Of a DNA stretch of 64,000 bases, positions 56,789 to 64,000 are shown piece after piece. The DNA lies in NCBI GenBank assembly GCA_001599755.1, contig BCHX01000003.1, forward strand, positions 4,003,289-4,067,288, in the 5' to 3' direction. Numbering within the stretch: the stretch's first letter is position 1; each line of letters begins with the position of its first letter. The notes under the pieces are model-generated. The model saw nothing but the letters and a program-made list of their open reading frames with translations. It did no database searches and was not told the DNA's origin. The position numbers were made by a program, and so were the translations under genes. Origin of the DNA: Gliomastix tumulicola (taxonomy: Eukaryota > Ascomycota > Sordariomycetes > Hypocreales > Bionectriaceae).

Positions 56789-59729
56789 ATGGCTGCAGTC
56801 ATGGCGCAGCCAACGCCGATGGAAATTAACGGCGTGCCGACGCCTGACGCCAGCGACTTCAATCAACCTATCGCACCTGTCAAGAGGAAACGCGACAGCG
56901 AGGACGAGGGAGCCACCACCCCCAACGACAAACAGGAGCAGAACGACTCCGTTAAAAATCCCACACCACCGCCCACCAATGGAGTGGTACGAGATCAGGC
57001 TGAGCTCGTCAAGACGTGCTTCGAGGTCCTGTCCATGTACGTCGTGTTTTCCTCCCCTCTTTGGCTGCGCCGAACCGCCTAGGGCGGGCTCGCATCGCCC
57101 TTTGTTGCGTCATCCAGCACATCCCTCCATCCATCGCGGCGTCGTCGATGGCTCTCGAATTCGGGAACGCATATTCTAACCTGCACATTGCCACAGCTAC
57201 GATGTTGAGCCGTCCATTCTCAAGCGCCCGCTGCCCGAGCCGACACCCAGTGACGAGCCTGAGGCGAAACGACAAAAGTCGGCCGAGCCCACACCAACCC
57301 CCAGCGTATCCGACAAGGTAGCGTCGAGCGCCTACACGAAGCTAGAAGACATGATTACGGATGTCACTGCCGCAGTCAAGGCGTCACTGGGTGATGTTCA
57401 GGATGCGTCCTCCGACACCGCCGAACCGACACCCAAGCGTGCATCATTGGCGCAGATCCATGACTTCAACAAAAAGGCCATGGGTCTCCTCCGGCGTGAG
57501 GAGGCCTACCCCAAAGCACCACAGGAGCAGCCGACAGGCTTCAGGAGGCTCCCGAATGAGCTCGAGCAGTCGCGCACTGTGCTGTCTCTTGTCGGATATG
57601 CGCCGCAGGAGCGCCGCCTGTTCTCCAGCCTTTCCGTGCCAGATGACACTGACCTGTCGGAAGCCTCGCTCCCTGCAGGACTGACCACGACTCAAGTCTT
57701 TGCGGCCAGTCCTCATGAGAGGGAGCAGAGTCTTGGAGAGCTCTTTGGCCCCCCCCGCACCTTGCTACCCCTCCAGCCGCCTAAGCAGCCGAAGACACAG
57801 GCCAAGGGCAATGCCCTCGACTTCTATCATCCCGAGTTGGCCGATACGTCCCGATATCGAAGCAACTCGTACTTTGCCGCAAAGCTGTCCTCCGGCCATT
57901 TTCTAGACTACAGCCACGCCTCGCCGGCGACATCTGCGAGAGCGAAACACCACGAGCGAGCCCAGAGTCTTGCAGGAAAGAAGCCATCAGCTTCGGAGCA
58001 GGAGGTCCTCGAGATGGACACTCTCTTCCGGGGCGCCTTCTCAAGTTTTGCTCCGTGCAAGGATGACAGCGCTGCCACGGTTCCCGCCAACGTCGCCGGG
58101 CGCTTGTGGTGGCAAAAAACTGGTCGAGCTCACTTCCAGAACATGATTGAGGTAGAATACCTAGGCGGTGCCAAGGGTGATCTTGCGGCAGAAGATGAGC
58201 CTAAGATCGAGGAGATTGACGAGAAGGCCGTTCAGGAGGCCATCGACAACTGGGACGAGAGCATGGTTGACCCCACACTCGACGAATTCATGGGAGCGAA
58301 GCGCGAAGACTCCTCCGAGAAGGAAGTTGACGAGATCCTCGACGAAGTTAGCGATCTGATCCAGACGCTGTCATCCTACCAGCGCATTCGCAACTTGACG
58401 CTTCCGAACTCATCGAACCGCCAGACGAGCGACCCAGTTGCCGGGGATATGCTTGCGAACTCAGGTCCACAGCCGTCCGAGGAGGAACATGCGACATATC
58501 TCATGCTCAAGGCCCAGCTGGCGCTCATCGTCAAAACGCTTCCGCCATACGCGGTGGCCAAGTTGAATGGCGATCAGCTTGATGACTTGCTGATCAGCAC
58601 TAAGGTCGAGATCTCCACGGCCCAGTTCAGGGGTGTTATGGAAGAAGACGACATGGCTATTCAAGCAAGATTCAGAGCGCAGCAGCAGCAGCAACAGCAG
58701 CAACAGATACAGCAGCAGCAAGCGGCTCAGGCTACCGTCAGACCACCAAGCCAGCGGACGCCGAGCATCTCTTATCAGAATCACTACACACCCCAGAATC
58801 ACCAGTACGGCACACCGTCCAGGACACCGGCGGCAGCGCCATCGATGCCGTTCTACCCTCAAGGAGGGGGTCGAAACTACCAACAGAACTATCCGCCGAA
58901 TCGAAACTTCTCCGCACCATCACCACATCCACCTCGGCCTCCCCCACCTAATCAGTACCAGAGATCGAACGGATACCCGACGCAGTACGCCACGCAGCTG
59001 GCGAAGGCGCAGACCCCATATGGTCACCAGAACATGCAGTATGGGAATCAGCCGCGACCACAGTACGGTCAGCCGCAACAGCAGCAGGGCACACCCCAGG
59101 CTAGGTTCCAACAGTATCAGCCGCAGTACCAGCAGCCGTCAAACACGCCGTCACAGCCCAACAACTATGGCGGCTACACGAACGGCGCCGGATCGCATCA
59201 GCCGGCACGGGCCATGTCGCCTCAGATGCCGCACACACAGGCGTACAGTCCCTCGCCCAGCATCCCCCCCGCCCCGCGCTATATGACACCGAGCCAAGGG
59301 CTAGCTAGTGGGCAGAATAAGTTCTCTGCGACCCCAAGCCCCGGAACTTTCCAGACCAACTCTGTGGTTGGCTATCATACCGTGATCCCCGAAATTCAAC
59401 AGCAGCGTATACTGGAACAGGCTAAGGCCCGAGTTGCTGCTCATGAGCGATCGGCTCAGTTTGCGGATAAGAACATCGCGCAGTCGACTGTCTCTGGGCT
59501 TGCCGGGATCGGACTCGGCGGCAGCAGTGTCGACAGGCTGGCGGCGGCAAGAGCCAGCATCAGCGCCGCCTCGCAGCCCAAGCCTCCCACGCCTGTTGGT
59601 CAGCAGCGACAGTCGATGAATGGCACACCGCCAATGGCTGGCGCCGGCCATGCCCCGCCGTACAAGGTCACTCCCGTGCCTGTGCCTGTCATCCCTGGTC
59701 ACCCGCAACAGCATAAGCCATCGATATGA
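56789..59729 (+). CDS. Glutamine-rich, probably nuclear protein of unknown function
   Basis: Two exons, 56789-57036 and 57197-59729, with a 160-base intron (GTACGT donor, TTCTAAC branch site), give 926 residues. I do not recognise it with confidence. Two basic clusters near the N terminus, PVKRKRD and EAKRQKS, look like nuclear localisation signals. The first 520 residues hold ordered blocks: DQAELVKTCFEVLSIYDVEP, then YTKLEDMITDVTAAVK, then NALDFYHPELADTSRYRSNSY and NVAGRLWWQKTGRAHFQNMIE. An acidic helix-rich part (about 450-550) and a long Gln/Pro/Tyr-rich tail follow, with a polyglutamine run at about 625-645. The C-terminal 130 residues become ordered again (IPEIQQQRILEQAKARVAAHE). Composition suits a transcription or chromatin-remodelling subunit, but this is inference only. 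Confidence 0.85.
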
Positions 59730-60629
59730 TCGACGGTTACGGAAACGTCTCGTTCGAGTGTTTCACCCATTCATAACGTTTCTCTCTTGGAACACCCTGG
59801 CAGGGCGCTCTAGGATCTATTTTCGGGACAACCACGGAGTTAATACAATACAAAACGAGCGGGATGTTTGAATGAAAGGGGGGGGCTCGGCCGGTTGCGT
59901 GCCTGCGTTTCTCTACTAGGCTAAACCCGCCCAAGTGTGTGGTTTTTGCGCCGGGTCGTGTGGTAAGGTACGGCAAATGGGAAAGACAGCGAAGGGAACA
60001 TATCATTCAGGCACTTTTTTTTCATTTGGGAGGAATAGGGACGGGAACTTGTGTTACAGGGTGACCGCCCACCAGGTCTAGGCTGGATTGTATTTTATGT
60101 TGCCGTTGGCTTCGTCTTTTAATCCCTTTGAACTAAGATCTTCTGGTTTTCCAATCCCTCCCCATGCGCGGCTCGTCTTCGCCTTTGAGAAGGATAACAT
60201 GTGCCATAGAGTACCTAACAAAGCCTTCCATGCTTGAAATATGGATAGTGAGAATCTACGTGATGGCCCCAGATCGTTTAACAAACAGAGTGCCTTATTC
60301 TGCTGCAGCAGTATGATGGATGACCTTGTGAATATCGATCTTGCGTGGGAATACCCAAGCTACCTAGAAACTCGACTTGACCTTTCCAAGATCTCCAGAG
60401 AATATCGGACACTTGAACCTTCACTACAGCGATTGGCCATCTAGTCGCTTATGGAGACCTCAGAATGAATATGCTGAATTTCGGCTTCGCAGAGAAATGT
60501 TCTATTGAGTAGCGGGTATCATTAAAGGGTGTCGTCGTGGCTGTGTAGTCGTACATATATATACCAAACATCTAGAAGTACATCCACGGCCTGCTTCCAA
60601 AATTCGAAACGGGTCACACCGGCCGTTCT
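59730..60629. other. Intergenic region between convergent genes
   Basis: 3' flanks of the glutamine-rich gene (plus) and the RMD1-type gene (minus). No gene seen. Confidence 0.6.
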
Positions 60630-61904
60630 TCACATCTTCACGTCTGTTGAAGGAGCAGCAAGTCCAGCCTTGGCCAGCCTCGTAGCCTCCCTCTCCTGGC
60701 CCCACTCCAGGAAGATCCGCCTCAGCTCGAAGATCACCTCGACGGCGATGAGGAGGATGATGATCACCTCAAGCCTCGTACCGTGCTGCTCGCTCGACGT
60801 CTCCCGGAGGACGCTGGCGATGTCCTGGGCGTAGTCCATCTTCTGGTTGAGTGTCCGGATGCGCACGTTGACGTCCAGCGCGCGGCCGACCAGCTCGTAG
60901 TAGCCCTCGAGTCCGAGCTCCGAGCGTGAGTCCCAGAGGATGTCCGGGAGGGAGTCGGTGAGCTCTGAGTAGTGGTTGAGGCGGGCGCGGAGGGAGAGTA
61001 GCTCGCCCGTCTTCTGGAGGATGAACTTGCGCCCGTGCGGCACGCTGGAGCCCTGCGAGAGGAGGGCGGGGATGTTGCGCGTTGTCTCGAAGTAGGATGT
61101 CAGCGCCGTCTCGAGGACGGCGAGCTTCGTGCTTCGTGCAAGACCCGAGGAGAAGGCCACTTTCGCAAGCGTCGTGTCTAGCATATCCCCGTCTGAGTTC
61201 TCCCGACCTGTGCCCAGCACAACAAGATCCCCCTTCATCGTGCTCGTCTCCTTTTTGGAGTCGGTCGCGAATTCAAGATCCTCCACCTCTCGCAGCTCCG
61301 CTGGGTGGGGGTCTTCGGCCGCACCGAGAAGCTGCTTCGTCACGACATCGGGAGGCAGAGCCCATGTGACGACAGTGCCCGAGGGAAACACGAAGATATC
61401 GCCGCCGCTGACGCCTCGCGCGTGCACCACCTCGCCGGTATCAAACTCGATGCCGTCCGGGTTGATGGTGAAGCCGTGCGAAGTGAGGATGTCAAGCGCA
61501 ACGGGCATCTTGATCGCCTCCGCTATGCACACGGCGCTGATCAGATTCTTCGTGTGCCCCTCATCATCGCCCCTGCTTGTCTTCGTCTCCGAACCGCGTT
61601 TGGGCTGTTGCGCAATGATTGCGACTCGTCTCAGGGATCCCTTGGCTGTCGTCGCACGGGTTGTCTTGCGCTTCGTCTGGGAGGGATGCGACGAATCGGA
61701 TATCTGCTTCGCAGTCGAGTCGGTGGCAGATGTGCTCGATTCGCCCGACTGTGAGAGATAGGGATTCGAGGTGAAAAAGTGTCGTCTCCGTGGCATGCTC
61801 GTCGGCGTCGTTACGTGAAAGCATCGACGGGGACGAGGTCCCAAAGTCGCGGTATGGACCTGCCGACCAACATTGAGACTCATCCGGAGGGGGAACGGCC
61901 TCAT
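60630..61904 (-). CDS. RMD1/RMND1-type mitochondrial protein (DUF155)
   Basis: Single exon, 424 residues. The first 45 residues (MRPFPLRMSLNVGRQVHTATLG and RPRRCFHVTT) are Arg/Ser/Thr-rich without acidic residues, as in a mitochondrial presequence; Met8 is an alternative start. A Lys/Arg/Ser-rich disordered stretch leads to the DUF155 domain from about residue 120. It includes VHARGVSGGDIFVFPSGTVVTW, LGTG, STKLAVLE and KTGELLSLRARLNHYSELTDSLPD. Near the C terminus RLEVIIILLIAVEVIFEL is the family's membrane segment. Family members (yeast RMD1-related proteins, human RMND1) sit in the inner mitochondrial membrane and support mitochondrial translation; that role is inferred here. It shares a short divergent promoter with SEC14. 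Confidence 0.9.
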   Translation of the reverse strand: MRPFPLRMSLNVGRQVHTATLGPRPRRCFHVTTPTSMPRRRHFFTSNPYLSQSGESSTSATDSTAKQISDSSHPSQTKRKTTRATTAKGSLRRVAIIAQQPKRGSETKTSRGDDEGHTKNLISAVCIAEAIKMPVALDILTSHGFTINPDGIEFDTGEVVHARGVSGGDIFVFPSGTVVTWALPPDVVTKQLLGAAEDPHPAELREVEDLEFATDSKKETSTMKGDLVVLGTGRENSDGDMLDTTLAKVAFSSGLARSTKLAVLETALTSYFETTRNIPALLSQGSSVPHGRKFILQKTGELLSLRARLNHYSELTDSLPDILWDSRSELGLEGYYELVGRALDVNVRIRTLNQKMDYAQDIASVLRETSSEQHGTRLEVIIILLIAVEVIFELRRIFLEWGQEREATRLAKAGLAAPSTDVKM

Positions 61905-62401
61905 AATGGCATTTCAACGCGTCGTTCGGATCCTAGCCATGCAGCGTATGTGCAGCACTAGTCAAACCCGCCAAATGGTCTGACCAAGCAATCCTGACTC
62001 TTTTTTCAAGCTGGGGACCAAGATTACTACTAGTATGGGACGAGAGGAAATTCCAGGGACTTGTCAGATAAGACGGCTTATCAGCATGTGACTAGTCACG
62101 TGCGGATGACGATGCTGCCAAACACGCTAAGCTCTTTTGGGCGGCTGATGATCGTCTGGAGGCGCAGGCCGCTGTTTATAATTACGGTGAACGAGCAGCT
62201 TTCACAAGATTAGGGGTTCCCGATAACAACAAGTCACCGATTCTGAACCCTTGCTCCTGTACCCAGAAGTCTAGACCAGCACCCTCCGGTCTTCTCGTTT
62301 CCCCTTTACTTTTTTTTCTCCCTCTTCTTCTCTCCTCTCTCTTCCTCTCCCGAACCTTGAACCTTGAGACACCGTCATCATCCACCAAGAAACCCCCCAC
62401 C
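61905..62401. other. Divergent promoter, RMD1-type gene / SEC14
   Basis: A 497-base interval between two start codons. It holds a palindrome overlapping a CACGTG E-box (62088-62102), a TATAAT string at 62177 and a CT-rich SEC14 leader from about 62270. Confidence 0.7.
62088..62102. promoter_or_regulatory. GTGACTAGTCAC palindrome fused to CACGTG
   Basis: A perfect 12-base palindrome (62088-62099) whose last CAC starts a CACGTG E-box (62097-62102), roughly midway between the divergent genes. CACGTG is a known bHLH site in fungi; the combined element is a candidate shared control site. Confidence 0.45.
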
Positions 62402-63706
62402 ATGGATCTCAACCCCAAGTACGACGACTATGACTTCCCCTACGAGGCCGCAACGCCGCAGAACGGTCACCCGGGCCATCTGACCGAGGAGCAGATCGCC
62501 CAGGTGCACCAGTTCCGGATGCTTCTCGAGGCCGAGGGCTTCACAGACCGTCTCGACACTCTGACCCTGGTACGTTTTCTTCCTCCGCCTGGTCCCTTTT
62601 GGCGTTTGGGCTGGTGGTGGGGCAATATCATCATAGCCCGCGGGGAGCGGATGGGTGCAGGCTTTTTTTGCTGACGAGCATGTGATAATAGCTGCGTTTC
62701 CTGCGCGCGCGGAAATTCGATGTCGAGCTCTCCAAGAAGATGTGAGGATTGGTCCCTATCGAGTTGGTGGATGGATTATACGGCTGGGCAGAAGGGCTGA
62801 CTTGACGTGTCTAGGTTCGTCGACTGCGAGGCCTGGAGAAAGGAGACCAAGCTCGACGAGGTTCTGCCCACCTGGGAGTACCCGGAGAAGCCTGAGATCA
62901 GCAAGTACTACAAGCAGTTCTACCACAAGACCGACAAGGTGAGTGTCTATATTCCCCCGGCCATTCGCCCCGACACTTCGCCCTGAAGCAAGCCCGGCGC
63001 TAACCTCCTCTCCCAGGATGGCCGACCCCTCTACATTGAGACCCTGGGTGGCATCGACCTGGCGGCCATGTACAAGATCACCTCGGCCGAACGAATGCTC
63101 CTGAACCTCGCCGTCGAGTACGAGCGCGTGGCCGACCCGCGCCTGCCCGCCTGCTCCCGCAAGGTCGGCTCCCTGCTCGAGACGTGCTGCACCATCATGG
63201 ACCTCAAGGGCGTCACCCTCACCAAGATCCCGTCCGTCTACAGCTACGTCAACCAGGCCTCGGTCATCTCCCAGAACTACTACCCGGAGCGCCTCGGCAA
63301 GCTCTACCTCATCAACGCCCCCTGGGGCTTCTCCACCGTCTGGAGCGTCGTCAAGGGCTGGCTCGACCCCGTCACCGTCAACAAGATCCACATCCTCGGC
63401 TCCGGCTACAAGAGCGAGCTGCTCAAGCAGATCTCCCCGGACTCCCTCCCCGTCGAGTTCGGCGGCGTCTGCGAGTGCGCCGGCGGCTGCGAGAACACCG
63501 ACGCCGGCCCCTGGCAGGACCCCGAGTGGGCCAAGCCCGCCAAGTGGGAGCTCAAGGCCAAGGCTGCCGATGCCGATGCCACCACCATCGAGAACAAGGG
63601 CGCCGAGGTCATCGAGAAGCCTGAGGTGACGACGGGTGTCGAGACGGCCGCCGTCCCCGAGACGAGCGAGGCCAAGGACGAGGTCAAGGCCCCTGCTGCG
63701 GCGTAG
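62402..63706 (+). CDS. sec14: SEC14 phosphatidylinositol/phosphatidylcholine transfer protein
   Basis: CRAL-TRIO lipid-exchange protein that supports Golgi phosphoinositide signalling and secretion. Exons are 62402-62569, 62692-62741, 62815-62938 and 63017-63706, giving 343 residues; introns are 122, 73 and 78 bases. An N-terminal CRAL-TRIO helical part (LTEEQIAQVHQFRMLL to LRFLRARKFDVELSKKM and FVDCEAWRKE) is followed by the lipid-binding domain. The latter carries DGRPLYIETLGGIDL, YERVADPRLPACSRK, CCTIMDLKGV, NYYPERLGKLYLINAPWGFSTVW and EFGGVCEC. A polar Ala/Lys/Glu tail of about 55 residues extends beyond the yeast protein, as in filamentous relatives. The start follows CCACCATGG-type context after a CT-rich leader. 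Confidence 0.97.
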
Positions 63707-64000
63707 AAGAAACTCGCTCTCTTTCTTTTTCACTCGTCTGTTGCAGCCACTTAGATGCTAAAAAGTCAAAGCACCAGAAGAGCAGCCTTGTTTCTAATGT
63801 TGTCATGGGTTGGCCGAAGGAATGGATGACAGATCTGCAAGCCATAGTAGGGACCTCTTTTTTTTCGTATGCAGTTCTAGATGCAAACACGGAAACAGCA
63901 TTGACTTGGACTAGCATCTGCCATGTCCTTCACAATCTGACGGAAGATCTTGTGCCATGATTGATATCGTCCCGATCGTCTGCCGACTTTTGTGCCCTGC
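63707..64000. other. 3' flank of SEC14
   Basis: The remaining 294 bases hold the SEC14 3' UTR. Nothing else seen. Confidence 0.6.

Overview
This window looks like nuclear DNA of a filamentous ascomycete, most likely a Sordariomycete. Protein genes are separated by long, pyrimidine-rich intergenic stretches. Coding exons favour C- or G-ending codons. Introns are short (52-161 bases) with GTRNGT-type donors, CTAAC/CTGAC branch sites and YAG acceptors. The proteins are typical of Pezizomycotina. I reconstructed exon structures by hand from frame, splice signals and family knowledge. No homology search was run, so the genus is not claimed.

Layout. Positions 1-9612 hold no gene I can support. Then come a probable mitochondrial asparaginyl-tRNA synthetase (minus), a DUF2263/microbial-type PARG-like protein (plus), the COPII coat protein SEC24 (minus), linker histone H1 (plus), an unidentified proline-rich protein (plus), a 72-residue cysteine-rich protein (plus) and an LrgA-LrgB type membrane protein (plus). 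The middle carries a minus-strand block: DEAD-box helicase DHH1, an SRPK-like kinase, a cytochrome b5-acyl-CoA dehydrogenase fusion, FEN1/RAD27, a NUP37-like nucleoporin and a WSC-domain membrane protein. The right part holds vacuolar aspartic protease PEP4 (plus), an unidentified glutamine-rich probable nuclear protein (plus), an RMD1/RMND1-type DUF155 protein (minus) and the SEC14 lipid-transfer protein (plus).

How the genes relate. This is ordinary eukaryotic gene order, with no operon or biosynthetic cluster. Themes recur by chance or loosely: secretory and vacuolar traffic (SEC24, SEC14, PEP4, WSC sensor), mitochondrial translation and membrane (AsnRS, RMD1), RNA and chromatin (DHH1, H1, SRPK-like kinase, NUP37) and DNA replication/repair (FEN1, possibly the PARG-like protein). 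RMD1 and SEC14 share a 0.5 kb divergent promoter.

The less ordinary features are: an orphan promoter-like element with a near-perfect hairpin and short ORFs at about 37.84-38.13 kb; a 66-base (3n) intron in H1 whose retention keeps the frame; a plant-PLGG1-like LrgA/LrgB fusion; a PARG-like protein whose signature reads YEE instead of QEE; a recurrent GGTACC/TAGGTAGG motif family confined to intergenic DNA; very long G and C homopolymers; and a start-less fragment of a small fungal protein at 45.2 kb. I see no mobile element with intact coding capacity, no CRISPR array and no rRNA or tRNA gene I can defend.
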